Positions 17,606 to 28,037 of a stretch of 64,000 nucleotides of DNA are shown piece after piece. Source of the DNA: Streptomyces sp. NBC_00239 (lineage in GTDB: Bacteria; Actinomycetota; Actinomycetes; Streptomycetales; Streptomycetaceae); assembly GCF_036194065.1 (NCBI RefSeq), contig NZ_CP108095.1:3782001-3846000 (forward strand), read 5' to 3'. Position 1 is the first letter of the stretch, and each line of letters opens with the position of its first letter. Made by a program: the position numbers and the translations under genes. The notes under the pieces were generated by a model, which was given only the letters and a program-made list of their open reading frames with translations, made no database searches and was not told the DNA's origin.

Positions 17606-19627
17606 TCAGGCCTCGGGGCGGTCCTCGGGGGACACGTCGAGGGCCTTCTCGGTGGTGACCGGGGCCGCGCTGCCGTTCGCCGCGTTCGTCAGGGACAGCT
17701 CCTTGGGGGAGAGCACCGGCGGACGGGTGGACGGGGTGCGGCGGGAGGATCCGGTCCACGCGGGGCGGGCCGGGCGCTTGACGATGGTCGAGAAGATCTC
17801 GGCGATCTGCTCCTTGTTCAGCGTCTCCTTCTCAAGGAGCGCCAGGACCAGGTTGTCGAGGACGTCGCGGTTCTCGACCAGGATCTCCCAGGCCTCGTTG
17901 TGCGCCGTCTCGATGAGCTTCTTGACCTCTTCGTCGACGAGCGCCGCGACCTCTTCCGAGTAGTCCCGGGGGTGCGACATCTCGCGCCCCAGGAACGGTT
18001 CGGTGTTGTCGCCGCCGAACTTGATGGCGCCGAGCCGCTCGGTCATGCCGTACTGCGTGACCATCGCGCGGGCCGTGGCAGTGGCCTTCTCGATGTCGTT
18101 CGCAGCGCCGGTGGTCGGGTCGTGGAAGACCAGCTCCTCGGCCGCGCGCCCGCCCAGCATGTACGCCAGCTGGTCGAGCATCTCGTTGCGCGTGGTCGAG
18201 TACTTGTCCTCGTCGGGCAGGACCATGGTGTAGCCCAGTGCCCGGCCGCGGGACAGGATCGTGATCTTGTGCACCGGGTCGGAGTTCGGGGAGGCCGCCG
18301 CGACCAGGGCGTGTCCGCCCTCGTGGTACGCGGTGATCTTCTTTTCCTTGTCCGACATGATCCGGGTCCGCTTCTGCGGGCCCGCCACGACGCGGTCGAT
18401 CGCCTCGTCCAGGGCGTGGTTGTCGATCAGCTTCTTGTCCGAGCGGGCCGTGAGGAGCGCGGCCTCGTTCAGGACGTTGGAGAGATCGGCACCGGTGAAG
18501 CCGGGCGTGCGACGGGCGACAGCACCCAGGTCGACGTCCGGAGCGACCGGCTTGCCCTTCTGGTGGACCTTGAGGATCTCCAGGCGGCCCTGCATGTCCG
18601 GACGGTCGACGGCGATCTGCCGGTCGAAGCGGCCGGGACGCAGGAGCGCCGGGTCGAGGATGTCCGGGCGGTTCGTGGCGGCGATCAGGATGACGCCGCC
18701 CTTCACATCGAAGCCGTCCATCTCGACGAGCAGCTGGTTGAGGGTCTGCTCGCGCTCGTCGTGACCGCCGCCGAGGCCCGCACCGCGGTGCCGGCCGACG
18801 GCGTCGATCTCGTCGACGAAGACGATCGCCGGAGCGTTGGCCTTGGCCTGTTCGAACAGGTCACGGACACGCGAGGCACCGACACCGACGAACATCTCGA
18901 CGAAGTCGGAACCGGAGATCGAGTAGAAGGGAACGCCGGCCTCGCCCGCGACGGCGCGCGCGAGGAGCGTCTTGCCCGTACCGGGCGGGCCGTACAGGAG
19001 TACGCCCTTGGGGATCTTGGCGCCGACGGCCTGGAACTTCGCCGGCTCCTGGAGGAACTCCTTGATCTCGTGGAGCTCCTCGACGGCCTCGTCGGACCCC
19101 GCCACATCGGCGAAGGTCGTCTTCGGGGTGTCCTTGGTGATGAGCTTGGCCTTGGACTTCCCGAAGTTCATGACCCGGGAGCCGCCGCCCTGCATCTGGT
19201 TCATCAGGAACAGGAACACCACGACGATGAGGACGAACGGCAGGAGCGACAGCAGCACCCCGAGGAAGGGGTTCGTCTTGTCGGGAGAGACGGAGTAGCC
19301 ACTGGGGATCTGCCCGCTGTCGGAGCTGGCCTGGAGCTGCTTGGCGATGTCGACGCCCTGGTCGCCGATGTAGTTCGCCTGGAACTTGCTGCCGCTTTCG
19401 TCGCCGAGCTTCTGGCCGTCCTTCAGCTCGATCTTGATCATCTGGGAGTCACCGGTGGTCAGCTTCGCCGACTCGACCTGGTTCTGGCTGATCGCGTGCA
19501 GAACCTTGCTGGTGTCCACCGACTTGTAGCCGCCGGACGAACCAACGACATTCATCAACACGACCACGGCGAGGACGGCCAGCACGATCCACATGACCGG
19601 CCCACGGAAGTATCGCTTCACGTCCAT
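17606..19627 (-). CDS. ftsH: ATP-dependent zinc metalloprotease FtsH
   Basis: A 673-residue membrane AAA protease that extracts and degrades membrane and short-lived proteins. Two membrane helices (about 11-28 and 121-141) flank an external domain. The AAA module has Walker A GPPGTGKT (213-220), Walker [13 protein letters not shown] and SRH region [20 protein letters not shown]. The zinc site HEGGH is at 435-439. The tail has about 50 extra residues after the protease domain, rich in Pro/Thr/Ala. A hairpin follows the gene. Confidence 0.97.
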   Translation of the reverse strand: MDVKRYFRGPVMWIVLAVLAVVVLMNVVGSSGGYKSVDTSKVLHAISQNQVESAKLTTGDSQMIKIELKDGQKLGDESGSKFQANYIGDQGVDIAKQLQASSDSGQIPSGYSVSPDKTNPFLGVLLSLLPFVLIVVVFLFLMNQMQGGGSRVMNFGKSKAKLITKDTPKTTFADVAGSDEAVEELHEIKEFLQEPAKFQAVGAKIPKGVLLYGPPGTGKTLLARAVAGEAGVPFYSISGSDFVEMFVGVGASRVRDLFEQAKANAPAIVFVDEIDAVGRHRGAGLGGGHDEREQTLNQLLVEMDGFDVKGGVILIAATNRPDILDPALLRPGRFDRQIAVDRPDMQGRLEILKVHQKGKPVAPDVDLGAVARRTPGFTGADLSNVLNEAALLTARSDKKLIDNHALDEAIDRVVAGPQKRTRIMSDKEKKITAYHEGGHALVAAASPNSDPVHKITILSRGRALGYTMVLPDEDKYSTTRNEMLDQLAYMLGGRAAEELVFHDPTTGAANDIEKATATARAMVTQYGMTERLGAIKFGGDNTEPFLGREMSHPRDYSEEVAALVDEEVKKLIETAHNEAWEILVENRDVLDNLVLALLEKETLNKEQIAEIFSTIVKRPARPAWTGSSRRTPSTRPPVLSPKELSLTNAANGSAAPVTTEKALDVSPEDRPEA

Positions 19628-19811
19628 CCATACGGGGCGGCGTGCACCCCGTCCCTCCTGCCCGTAGGTAAATGCTGCTGTGAGTGAGTCTGAGAGTAAG
19701 AACTGTTCTTCGGTTCTTCGGAATGTACCCCTGCATTGTCACCCGTGACCTCGCGGTTCGGCTGACAAACCCGCCTTCCCCTGCTCCAACGGCAGGAATC
19801 CCCGGAGGGTT

Positions 19812-19835
19812 CCCCGGCGGCCTGGGCCGCCGGGG
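19812..19835 (-). terminator. Terminator hairpin downstream of hpt
   Basis: A perfect 10-bp inverted repeat CCCCGGCGGC / GCCGCCGGGG with a 4-nt loop, located 17 bp after the hpt stop and before the ftsH promoter region. It probably separates hpt and ftsH transcripts. Confidence 0.6.
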
Positions 19836-19852
19836 TCGCGCGCAGCGGTGGC

Positions 19853-20413
19853 TCAGCCGCCGTAGACGTGCGGGGCGAGCGTGCCGACGAACGGCAGGTT
19901 GCGGTACTTCTCGGCGTAGTCGAGGCCGTAGCCGACGACGAACTCGTTGGGGATGTCGAAGCCGACCCACTTGACGTCGATGGCGACCTTGGCGGCCTCG
20001 GGCTTGCGCAGCAGCGTGACGACCTCCAGGGAGGCCGGCTGGCGGGAGCCCAGGTTCGACAGCAGCCAGGACAGCGTCAGACCGGAGTCGATGATGTCCT
20101 CGACGATCAGGACGTGCTTGTCCTTGATGTCGGTGTCCAGGTCCTTGAGGATCCGGACCACGCCGGAGGACTGGGTGCCCGCGCCGTACGAGGACACCGC
20201 CATCCAGTCCATGGTCAGCGGGGTGGACAAGGCACGCGCCAGGTCCGCCATCACCATCACCGCGCCCTTGAGGACGCCGACGATGAGCAGGTCCTTGCCC
20301 GCGTACTCCGCGTCGATCTTCGCGGCCAGCTCGGCGAGCTTCGCGTCGATCTCTTCCTTGGTGATGAGCACCGACTGGAGGTCGCTGCCCATGTCCTTCT
20401 CGTCCACCCGCAT
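19853..20413 (-). CDS. hpt: Hypoxanthine phosphoribosyltransferase
   Basis: A 186-residue purine salvage enzyme. The PRPP-binding loop is [37 protein letters not shown] and [20 protein letters not shown] are the substrate and flexible-loop regions; [19 protein letters not shown] is the family C-terminal signature. ATG 20413 ([10 protein letters not shown]) is preferred; the longer upstream frame overlaps the tilS end and is Pro-rich. tilS, hpt and ftsH lie in the same order as in many bacteria. Confidence 0.95.
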   Translation of the reverse strand: MRVDEKDMGSDLQSVLITKEEIDAKLAELAAKIDAEYAGKDLLIVGVLKGAVMVMADLARALSTPLTMDWMAVSSYGAGTQSSGVVRILKDLDTDIKDKHVLIVEDIIDSGLTLSWLLSNLGSRQPASLEVVTLLRKPEAAKVAIDVKWVGFDIPNEFVVGYGLDYAEKYRNLPFVGTLAPHVYGG

Positions 20414-20477
20414 CACTTTCGTTGTCGGCCGGGGCTCCGGGGGGTGCCCCGGAGGACTCAGCCGTGTTTCAGCACCA

Positions 20478-21527
20478 TCAGCCCTGCCGGATGACAAGTC
20501 TGCCACCCTGCCGCTGGGCCTCGACCCGGCCGGGCAGGTTGATGGCTCCCTGACCGCGCCAGCCGGTGATGAGCCGGTCGACTTCTTCGATGTGCCGGGC
20601 GAAGAGCGAGCCGGCGGGGGAACCGGCCGCGACGGCCGCCCTGCGCAGCACCCGGCGGCGGACGGCCGGGGGCAGGGCGTACAGCTTGGCGCACTCCAGC
20701 TGGCCGCCCTCGTCCCGTACGGTCGCCTCGGCGGAGGCGGCCCAGGAGTCGAGCGCGTCGGCGTCGTCCCGGGAGAGCTGGGCGGTCCGGGCGAGCGCCT
20801 CGACCACTCCCTTGCCCAGGGCCTTCTCGAGGGCGGGCAGTCCCTCGTGGCGCAGCCGGGAGCGGGTGTAGGCGGGGTCGGTGTTGTGCGGGTCGTCCCA
20901 GACGGGCAGGGACTGGACCATGCAGGCCTTGCGGGCGGTCTGGCGGTCGATGTTCAGGAAGGGCCGCCGGTAGCGGGCGGTGCCGGAGCCGGATCCCGTG
21001 CCGCCGGACTTCTCGGCCATGCCGGACAGCGAGCGGATGCCGGAGCCGCGGGCGAGCCCCAGCAGGACGGTTTCGGCCTGGTCGTCGCGGGTGTGGCCGA
21101 GCAGGACCGCGGCGGCGCCGAGCCGCTCGGCGGCCTCGTCGAGGGCGCCGTAGCGGGCGTCGCGGGCGGCGGCCTCGGGTCCGCCGTCGCGGCCGACGCG
21201 TACGGCGACGGATTCCACCGGGTCGAGGCGCAGGGCGGTCATGCGGGTGACGACTTCGGCTGCGCGCAGGTCCGAGCCGGGCTGGAGGCCGTGATCGACG
21301 GTGATCCCGCCGGCGCGAACGGAAAGTTTGGGGGCCTCGAAGGCGAGCGCGGAGGCGAGCGCCATCGAGTCGGCGCCGCCGGAGCAGGCGACGAGCACGA
21401 GGGGTCGGTCCCCCTCGGTGCCGGCGGTGGCCGGGGTGGTGGTGACGTCGGTGAGGTCGGTGAGGACGTCGTGGAGTACGCGGCGGACCGCCAGGCGTAT
21501 CGCTGCGACCGCAGGATGGGGACCCAT
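20478..21527 (-). CDS. tilS: tRNA(Ile)-lysidine synthetase
   Basis: A 349-residue PP-loop ATPase that makes lysidine at C34 of tRNA-Ile(CAU), letting it read AUA. The PP-loop is [20 protein letters not shown]; further family blocks are [40 protein letters not shown] and [15 protein letters not shown]. The C-terminal region is shorter than in E. coli, as is usual in actinobacteria. The gene ends about 65 bp before the hpt start. Confidence 0.94.
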   Translation of the reverse strand: MGPHPAVAAIRLAVRRVLHDVLTDLTDVTTTPATAGTEGDRPLVLVACSGGADSMALASALAFEAPKLSVRAGGITVDHGLQPGSDLRAAEVVTRMTALRLDPVESVAVRVGRDGGPEAAARDARYGALDEAAERLGAAAVLLGHTRDDQAETVLLGLARGSGIRSLSGMAEKSGGTGSGSGTARYRRPFLNIDRQTARKACMVQSLPVWDDPHNTDPAYTRSRLRHEGLPALEKALGKGVVEALARTAQLSRDDADALDSWAASAEATVRDEGGQLECAKLYALPPAVRRRVLRRAAVAAGSPAGSLFARHIEEVDRLITGWRGQGAINLPGRVEAQRQGGRLVIRQG

Positions 21528-21783
21528 GTCCGGTGCCCTTCGGTGGAGTTGGGGTGCCTCGGGGTGGCTTCGGGGTGTGTGGCTCGGGCTGGCGCTCGGG
21601 GTGGTCCGCCGGCTTCCGCCCGGGGCGGGGCCGGTGGGACGTCACTCAGAGTGCGTCGATGGTGACAGAGCCGAGCCATTCCCTGAGCATCGCACGCCTA
21701 TCCACGGCTCACGGTCCCTCGGATGGGTGATGCTGGGGCCCTCACAGAGACGTCTTTGAGCCTCATACGTCACTCGCGTTGCG

Positions 21784-23010
21784 TCACCCCTCGCCCGTCT
21801 CGTGGTCCCCGCGCTGCCCGCGGTCCTCGTCCCGGGGCGTGTCCCCGGCCGTTTCCCCGGCGGTCTCGGCCGTGTTCCCGCCGCCGGCCGGGCGGCCGTG
21901 GACGCGGGCGATCCAGTCGGCGGGGCGGGCGATCTCCGCCTTGGTGGGGAGGGTGTTGGGCGAGGTCCAGACGCGGTTGAAGCCGTCCATGCCGACCTGG
22001 CCGACGACGGCCCGTACGAAGCGCTCGCCGTCGCGGTACTGGCGGAGTTTCGCGTCGAGGCCCAGGAGCCTGCGCAGCGCCGCGTCGAGGCGGCCGGCCC
22101 CGGTGGCCCGGCGCTTCTGGAACTTCTCGCGGATCTCCGTGACGGTGGGCACGACCTCGGGGCCGACGCCGTCCATCACGTAGTCCGCGTGTCCCTCCAG
22201 CAGGGACATCACGGCGGTGAGCCGGCCGAGCACCTCGCGCTGCTCGGGGGTCTGCACCAGCTCGACCAGGGAGCGTCCGGCCTCGCCGGTCTCGCCTTCG
22301 GGGCGGGCTCCGGCCAGCGACTGGGCGGCCTCGCGCAGCCGCTCCAGGACGGTCATGGGGTCCATCTCGGTGGCGCCGAGGAACGACTGGATTTCGCCCT
22401 GGAGGTGGTCGCGGAGCCAGGGCACCGCGGTGAACTGCGTCCGGTGCGTCTCCTCGTGGAGGCACACCCACAGCCGGAAGTCGTGCGGGTTCACGTCCAG
22501 CTCGCGCTCGACGTGGACGATGTTGGGGGCGACCAGCAGCAGCCGGCCGCCGGCGGGCCCGGAGCCGGGCAGCTCGCGGGTGGCCGGGGCGAAGGTCTCG
22601 TACTGCCCGAGGACCCGGGAGGCGAGGAAGCCGAGGAGCATGCCCAGCTCGACGCCGGTGATCTTGCCGCCGACCGCGCCGAGGACGGCGCCGCCCGCGG
22701 TGGGGCCGCGGCGTTCCTGCATGGAGTCGAGGAGGGGGCCGAGGAGCGCGCGGAAGCCCGCGACGTTGGCCTTGGCCCAGCCGGCCCGGTCCACCACGAG
22801 GACCGGGGTGTCGTGCACGTCGGCGCCGTCGGGAAGCATCCGGGTGTAGGCCCGTACGTGCCGTTCCGAGGCCTTGGCGTGTCTGCGCAGCTCGGCCACG
22901 ATTTCGCGGGCCTCGTCCCGGGTCACCTCGGGACCGGGCCGCACCAGTCGGGTCGCGGTCGCCACCGCGAGGTTCCAGTCGACCATCTCCGCACCACGGA
23001 TGCTCGTCAT
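21784..23010 (-). CDS. Zinc-dependent metalloprotease (DUF2342)
   Basis: A 408-residue protein of the DUF2342 / 'coenzyme F420 biosynthesis-associated' family. It has an HExxH zinc motif in LWVCLHEETHRTQF and a downstream acidic stretch (MSLLEGHADYVMDGVG) that can supply the third ligand. The N-terminus MVDWNLAVATATRLVRPGP is typical. The conserved glycine-rich helical segment GAVGGKITGVELGMLLGFLA may contact membrane. No signal peptide is evident. The C-terminus is rich in Gly/Thr/Asp. The substrate is unknown; the F420 link is known only by family name. Confidence 0.85.
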   Translation of the reverse strand: MTSIRGAEMVDWNLAVATATRLVRPGPEVTRDEAREIVAELRRHAKASERHVRAYTRMLPDGADVHDTPVLVVDRAGWAKANVAGFRALLGPLLDSMQERRGPTAGGAVLGAVGGKITGVELGMLLGFLASRVLGQYETFAPATRELPGSGPAGGRLLLVAPNIVHVERELDVNPHDFRLWVCLHEETHRTQFTAVPWLRDHLQGEIQSFLGATEMDPMTVLERLREAAQSLAGARPEGETGEAGRSLVELVQTPEQREVLGRLTAVMSLLEGHADYVMDGVGPEVVPTVTEIREKFQKRRATGAGRLDAALRRLLGLDAKLRQYRDGERFVRAVVGQVGMDGFNRVWTSPNTLPTKAEIARPADWIARVHGRPAGGGNTAETAGETAGDTPRDEDRGQRGDHETGEG

Positions 23011-23093
23011 GCGTCAACCGTACGTGGACCGGCGCCCGCCCGGTGAGGGGTACGCGGCGAGTCCGCTCGGGTCCGGGCGGTCCCGGAGCCCGC

Positions 23094-24572
23094 TCAGACC
23101 CCGGCGAGGGCGGCGGCGAGCCGGTCGAGGACCGCGGGGGCGGCGGTGCGGTCGGTGCCGTCGGAGGCCAGGAAGGCGAAGGCGAGGAGCCGTCCGGAGG
23201 GGGCGACGACGGTGCCGGCCAGGGAGCTCACGCCGGTGAGGGTGCCGGTTTTGGCGCGGACCAGGCCGGCGGCGGCGCCGTCGGCGTTGCGGCCGGCGAG
23301 GGTGCCGGTGAAGCCGGCGACGGGCAGGCCGGTGAGGACCGGGCGCAGTTCGGGGCGGGCCGGGTCGGCGGCGCGGACGAGCAGGGAGGTGAGGAGTCCG
23401 GCGCTGATCCGGTCGGCGCGGTCGAGGCCGCTGCCGTCGGCGAGGCGGGCGCCGCGCAGGTCGACGCCGAGGGTGCGCAGGCGGGCGGTGACGGCCTGTT
23501 CGGCGCCGGTGAAGGAGGCGGGCTTGCCGTCGGCGAGGGCGGTCTGGCGGGCGAGTGCCTCGGCGATGTCGTTGTCGCTGTGGGTGAGCATGCGCTCGAC
23601 GAGGGCGGCGAGGGGCGCGGAGAGGGTGCGGGCGAGCGGGGCGGCGTCGGCGGCGGCGCGGCCGGCGGCGGGTTCGCCGTGGACGGTGATGCCGCGTTCG
23701 CTCAGCAGCCGCGCGAAGGTGCGGGCGGCGTCGGGGGCGGGGGTCAGGCTGCGCTCGTGGTCGCCGGAGGTGGAGTCGTCGAGGCGGGCCTCGTCGGCCA
23801 TGAGCGGGGTGACGGGGGCGAGGTTGCCGTTGGTGCCGATGGGGTGGTCGACGGGTCCGGTGTAGAGCGACTCGTCGTACGCGAGGGTCACGGCGGGCGC
23901 GGGGGGCGCGGCGGCGCTCTTGGCGCCGGGGGTGCCGGCGGCGCCCCGAGGGGCGCCCGTGGGGGCCGTACGGGCCTTCAGGGCGGCCGCGGTGTCGTCG
24001 GCGAGGGCGAGGAGGCTGGCGGCGCCGGGGCGGTCCGTACGGGCGGTCAGGGTGGGGTCGCCGCCGCCGGTCAGCACGATGCGGCGGCCGCCGGGGTCGG
24101 CGAGCACGCGGGTCTCGATGCGGTACTCGGGTCCGCGGGCGGCGAGCACGGCGGCCGCGGTGGCGATCTTGATGGTGGAGGCGGGGGTCTGCGGCAGCGC
24201 GGGGTCGGCGGCGTACAGGACCTTGCCGGTGGCGACGTCGACGACGGAGGCGGACCGGGAGCGGCCGAGCGCCGGGTCGGCGAGCAGCGGGGCGAGGGCG
24301 GCGGCGAGGGTGCGGTGCGCCGGGCCGGCGGGGGCCGTGGAGGGCAGGGCGGGGAGTACACCCGGGGCGCTGGGGGCTGCGGTGGGCGGCGCGGCGGGGG
24401 CGGGGGCTCCGTGATCTGCGCCACCCATCCGGCTCCGGGAGGCGGCCCAGTCCCGCTCGGCCTTACGCTGGCCGGAGTCCCAGGGACCGGATGCGGCCAC
24501 CGCTCCGATCGCCAGGGTCAGGCCAATGGCGGCCGAACCCGCGGCGACCTGCCACGTTCTGACCAAAGGCAC
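23094..24572 (-). CDS. dacB: D-alanyl-D-alanine carboxypeptidase/endopeptidase (PBP4 family)
   Basis: A protein of about 492 residues exported by an N-terminal signal or anchor (VRTWQVAAGSAAIGLTLAIG). It trims peptidoglycan peptides. The three penicillin-binding motifs are present: SxxK in PASTIKIATAAA, SxN in THSDNDIAEALA and KTG in VRAKTGTLTGVSSLAG. A Pro/Ala-rich linker (PAAPPTAAPSAPG) precedes the catalytic domain. The GTG at 24572 has AAAGGGG upstream; a GTG at 24617 is a less likely start. It is divergent from ppa. Confidence 0.92.
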   Translation of the reverse strand: MPLVRTWQVAAGSAAIGLTLAIGAVAASGPWDSGQRKAERDWAASRSRMGGADHGAPAPAAPPTAAPSAPGVLPALPSTAPAGPAHRTLAAALAPLLADPALGRSRSASVVDVATGKVLYAADPALPQTPASTIKIATAAAVLAARGPEYRIETRVLADPGGRRIVLTGGGDPTLTARTDRPGAASLLALADDTAAALKARTAPTGAPRGAAGTPGAKSAAAPPAPAVTLAYDESLYTGPVDHPIGTNGNLAPVTPLMADEARLDDSTSGDHERSLTPAPDAARTFARLLSERGITVHGEPAAGRAAADAAPLARTLSAPLAALVERMLTHSDNDIAEALARQTALADGKPASFTGAEQAVTARLRTLGVDLRGARLADGSGLDRADRISAGLLTSLLVRAADPARPELRPVLTGLPVAGFTGTLAGRNADGAAAGLVRAKTGTLTGVSSLAGTVVAPSGRLLAFAFLASDGTDRTAAPAVLDRLAAALAGV

Positions 24573-24753
24573 CTCGGACCAGCCCCTTTCGCGATCACAC
24601 GACTGCGTGAGGGACACTTAACCACTGCGTCTTGCCGCGAGCATGGCACCCCACCCGGCTGGGGGCACCTCCCAGCGGTGGCTGGGCCGGACGCGCACGC
24701 AATTGAATTCAATGCAGTCTCGAAGCATGAAGCTGATCATGGAGGAGCAGGAC

Positions 24754-25245
24754 GTGGAGTTCGACGTCACCATCGAGATCCCCAAGGGTTCGCGGAACAA
24801 GTACGAGGTGGACCACGAGACCGGCCGGATCCGCCTGGACCGTCGCCTCTTCACTTCCACGAGCTACCCGGCCGACTACGGCTTCGTCGAGAACACCCTG
24901 GGTGAGGACGGCGACCCGCTGGACGCCCTCGTGATCCTGGACGAGCCGACGTTCCCCGGCTGCCTGATCAAGTGCCGCGCGATCGGCATGTTCCGGATGA
25001 CCGACGAGGCGGGCGGCGACGACAAGCTGCTGTGCGTCCCGGCGTCGGACCCGCGGGTGGAGCACCTGCGCGACATCCACCACGTGTCCGAGTTCGACCG
25101 CCTGGAGATCCAGCACTTCTTCGAGGTCTACAAGGACCTGGAGCCGGGCAAGTCGGTCGAGGGCGCCAACTGGGTCGGCCGCGCCGAGGCCGAGGTCGAG
25201 ATCGAGGCCTCCTTCAAGCGTCTGCAGGAGCACGGCGGCCACTGA
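24754..25245 (+). CDS. ppa: Inorganic pyrophosphatase
   Basis: A 163-residue family I pyrophosphatase that pulls biosynthetic reactions forward by hydrolysing PPi. Key blocks: [40 protein letters not shown] with the metal-binding D-x-D-P-L-D core, then [23 protein letters not shown] 24754 is chosen: GGAGGAGCAG sits just before it and the resulting length equals the family norm. Upstream ATGs would overlap the palindrome TTGAATTCAA near 24705, which may be part of the promoter. Confidence 0.96.
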   Translation: MEFDVTIEIPKGSRNKYEVDHETGRIRLDRRLFTSTSYPADYGFVENTLGEDGDPLDALVILDEPTFPGCLIKCRAIGMFRMTDEAGGDDKLLCVPASDPRVEHLRDIHHVSEFDRLEIQHFFEVYKDLEPGKSVEGANWVGRAEAEVEIEASFKRLQEHGGH

Positions 25246-25295
25246 GCCGGCGCGCCGCGGGCGGCCCGCGCGCCGCTCACGGTCCGATTCCGCTT

Positions 25296-25331
25296 CGACG
25301 GGCGGCATCCCCACGGGGGTGCCGCCCGTCG
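25296..25331 (+). terminator. ppa terminator
   Basis: A 12-bp perfect stem (CGACGGGCGGCA / TGCCGCCCGTCG) with an inner CCCC/GGGG pairing, 51 bp after the ppa stop and before the ThrE-like gene. Confidence 0.7.
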
Positions 25332-25403
25332 GCGTATCCCCGGTGCCCTTGGATGAAACGATTCCGCATACTGTGATCACGGGCCTGGACAGATGGAGTG
25401 CGT

Positions 25404-27038
25404 GTGGCGGAGTCCGAGGGGGCAGAGGACCGTAAACCACGGTCCGACGAGGCGCGGAGCGCGTTCACGGCGCCGCCCGGAACGGATCCCGGGGGGCCGC
25501 CCGAGGAGGACCATCCGTCCTCGGAATTCGCGATTCCGCCGGGCATGGCCGCCGCGCAGACGGAGCCCGAGGGTTCCGCTTTCGTCCATCCGAGCAGCTA
25601 CAGCGCCCACCAGCCCGGCACCGGGTACCCGCCCGGCCAGGGGTTTCCCGGCGGCCGGATGCCGGAGTCACCTTGGCAGGACCGGATGCGCACGATGCTC
25701 CGGATGCCGGTCGGCGAGCGGCCCGTGGCCGAGGCGGCGGCAAAACCGGACGAAGCCGGTCCGCCGGTCGGCCGCGTACTCGACCTCACCCTGCGCATCG
25801 GCGAGCTGCTGCTGTCCGGCGGCGAAGGGGCGGAGGACGTGGAGGCGGCGATGTTCGCCGTCAGCCGCTCGTACGGGCTCGACCGCTGCGAGCCGACCGT
25901 CACCTTCACCATGCTGTCGATCTCGTACCAGCCCTCGTTGGTCGCGGACCCGGTCACGGCCAGCCGTACGGTCCGCCGCCGCGGCACCGACTACAACCGG
26001 CTGGCGGCGGTCTACCGGCTGGTCGCCGACATCAGCGCGCCGGAGAGCGAGATCACGCTGGAGGACGCGTACCGCCGGCTCGCCGAGATCCGCCGCAACC
26101 GGCACCCGTACCCGACCTGGGTGCTGACCGGGGCCGCGGGGCTGCTGGCGGGCGCGGCCTCGACGCTGGTCGGCGGCGGGGTGCTGGTGTTCTTCGCGGC
26201 GGCCCTCGGCGCGGTCCTCGGCGACCGGCTGGCGTGGCTGTCCGCCGGGCGCGGGCTGCCGGAGTTCTACCAGTTCACGGTGGCCGCGATGCCGCCGGCC
26301 GCGATCGGGGTGGCGCTGTCCCTGATGCACGCGGACGTGAAGGCCTCGGCGGTGATCACGGGCGGGCTGTTCGCGCTGCTTCCGGGGCGGGCCCTGGTCG
26401 CGGCCGTGCAGGACGGCCTGACCGGCTACTACATCACCGCCGCGGCCCGGCTGCTGGAGGTCATGTACCTCTTCATCGGGATCATCGTCGGCGTGCTGGT
26501 GGTGCTGTACTTCGGCCTCCAGCTGGGCCCGCCGCTGGACCCGGAGACGGTCCTGCACATCACCGAGCGGCCGCTGGTGCAGATCGCCGCGTCAATGGTG
26601 CTGGTGCTGACCTTCGCGATCCTGCTCCAGCAGGAGCGCTCCACGGTGCTGATGGTGACCCTGAACGGCGGCGTGGCCTGGGTGATCTTCGGGGCGATGC
26701 GCTACGCGGGCGACATCCCGCCGGTGCCCTCGACCGCGGTCGCGGCCGGCGTGGTCGGCCTGTTCGGCCAGCTCTTCTCGCGCTACCGGCACAGCTCGGC
26801 GCTGCCGTACACCACGGCCGCGATCGGCCCGCTGCTGCCGGGTTCGGCCACGTACTTCGGACTGCTGTCGATCGCCGAGAACGAGCTGAACAAGGGCCTC
26901 GGCTCGCTCACCAACGCGGTGGCGGTGGCGCTCGCCATCGCGATCGGGGTGAACCTGGGGTCGGAGGTGTCCCGTCTGTTCATCCGGATCCCGGGGGCGG
27001 CCAAGCGCAGCGCGGCCAAGCGGACGCGCGGCTTCTGA
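25404..27038 (+). CDS. Threonine/serine exporter family protein (ThrE-like)
   Basis: A 544-residue membrane protein. A disordered N-terminus of about 110 residues leads into the DUF1212/ThrE domain (LDLTLRIGELLLSGGEGAED, then VTFTMLSISYQPSL). About ten hydrophobic helices follow, the second half being the DUF3815-type part (AVAAGVVGLFGQLFSRYRHS). In Corynebacterium ThrE exports Thr and Ser; substrate here is inferred. GTG 25404 is chosen with ATGGAG 5 nt upstream; GTG 25398 is possible. It runs alone between ppa and dedA. Confidence 0.88.
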   Translation: MAESEGAEDRKPRSDEARSAFTAPPGTDPGGPPEEDHPSSEFAIPPGMAAAQTEPEGSAFVHPSSYSAHQPGTGYPPGQGFPGGRMPESPWQDRMRTMLRMPVGERPVAEAAAKPDEAGPPVGRVLDLTLRIGELLLSGGEGAEDVEAAMFAVSRSYGLDRCEPTVTFTMLSISYQPSLVADPVTASRTVRRRGTDYNRLAAVYRLVADISAPESEITLEDAYRRLAEIRRNRHPYPTWVLTGAAGLLAGAASTLVGGGVLVFFAAALGAVLGDRLAWLSAGRGLPEFYQFTVAAMPPAAIGVALSLMHADVKASAVITGGLFALLPGRALVAAVQDGLTGYYITAAARLLEVMYLFIGIIVGVLVVLYFGLQLGPPLDPETVLHITERPLVQIAASMVLVLTFAILLQQERSTVLMVTLNGGVAWVIFGAMRYAGDIPPVPSTAVAAGVVGLFGQLFSRYRHSSALPYTTAAIGPLLPGSATYFGLLSIAENELNKGLGSLTNAVAVALAIAIGVNLGSEVSRLFIRIPGAAKRSAAKRTRGF

Positions 27039-27050
27039 CGGCTCGCCCGG

Positions 27051-27116
27051 GGGCTTGCGACTGCCCCAGCCAGGGGCTTGCAACCGCCCGCCGAGGGGCT
27101 TGCGACCGCCCGCCGC
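27051..27116. repeat. Three tandem 22-bp repeats
   Basis: The unit GGGGCTTGCGACCGCCCGCC (plus two bases) occurs three times with start points 27051, 27073 and 27095. It begins 13 bp after the ThrE-like stop and lies in the gap to the convergent dedA gene. The first copy diverges in its second half. Purpose unknown; possibly a structured 3' end. Confidence 0.7.
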
Positions 27117-27215
27117 AACGACGGCCGCCGCCCGCCCGTCCGCGGACTGCGGTCGGGCGGGCGGCGGTCGGGGTCGGCGTCCGGGTCGGGGCCGGTCTGC
27201 GGCCTGCGGCCCGGG

Positions 27216-27914
27216 TCAGCGCTTGGCGTGGCGGCCGCGCTGGGCGGGCGCCGGGGTGGCGCCGTCCTCGACCGCGCCGGCCGCGGCGTTGCGGGCCTCC
27301 TTGCGGGCCTTGAGGACCTCGAAGGCGACCGGGATCAGGGAGAGCAGGACGATCAGGACGAGGATCGGCTCGATGTTGTTCTTGATCAGGCTGATCTGGC
27401 CGAGCCAGTAGCCGGCCAGGGTGACGCCCGCGCCCCAGCCGATGCCGCCGATGATGTTGTACGTCAGGAAGGTGCGGTACTTCATCGAGCCGGCGCCCGC
27501 GACGATCGGCGCGAAGGTGCGGATGATCGGCACGAAACGGGCCAGCACGATGGCCTTGGGACCGTGGTGGTCCATGAACTCGTGCGCCTTGTCGAGGTTC
27601 TCGCGCTTGAAGAGCTTGGAGTTCGGCCGGTTGAAGAGCTTCGGCCCCAAGAATTTGCCGATCATGTAGCCGACCTGGTCACCGACGACGGCGGCCGCCA
27701 CGATCAGGGTGCAGACCAGCCACAGCGGCTCGTCGATGTACTCGCCGTTGGCGACCAGAAGACCGGCCGTGAAGAGCAGCGAGTCACCCGGGAGGAAGGC
27801 GAAGAGCCCCGACTCGGCGAAGACGATGACCAGGATGCCGATCAAGCCGTATTCCGAGATCAGGTAGTCCGGGGACAGCCACTCGGGGGCGAGTGCAAGC
27901 GTCGTCGTGTACAC
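27216..27914 (-). CDS. DedA family membrane protein
   Basis: A 232-residue member of the DedA/SNARE-associated (VTT) family, which includes lipid flippases/scramblases. Motifs: VFAESGLFAFLPGDSLLFTA (E-x(9)-PG-D/E), GDQVGYMIGKFLGPKLF, RFVPIIRTFAPIVAGAGSMK and NIIGGIGWGAGVTLAGYWLG. Four to five membrane helices. The basic C-terminus ends GRHAKR. The GTG start at 27914 follows GGAGCCCGGAACC. Function in lipid transport is inferred from the family. Confidence 0.9.
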   Translation of the reverse strand: MYTTTLALAPEWLSPDYLISEYGLIGILVIVFAESGLFAFLPGDSLLFTAGLLVANGEYIDEPLWLVCTLIVAAAVVGDQVGYMIGKFLGPKLFNRPNSKLFKRENLDKAHEFMDHHGPKAIVLARFVPIIRTFAPIVAGAGSMKYRTFLTYNIIGGIGWGAGVTLAGYWLGQISLIKNNIEPILVLIVLLSLIPVAFEVLKARKEARNAAAGAVEDGATPAPAQRGRHAKR

Positions 27915-28037
27915 GGGTTCCGGGCTCCTGGCTTGAGGGGTCGCGGCGATGCGGGGGCAGAGAGTCCGCCTTCAATTATCAACGCACGTCACCCCCACCC
28001 GGTTCCAGTACCGGGCAGGGGTAACTTTGCCATGCTT

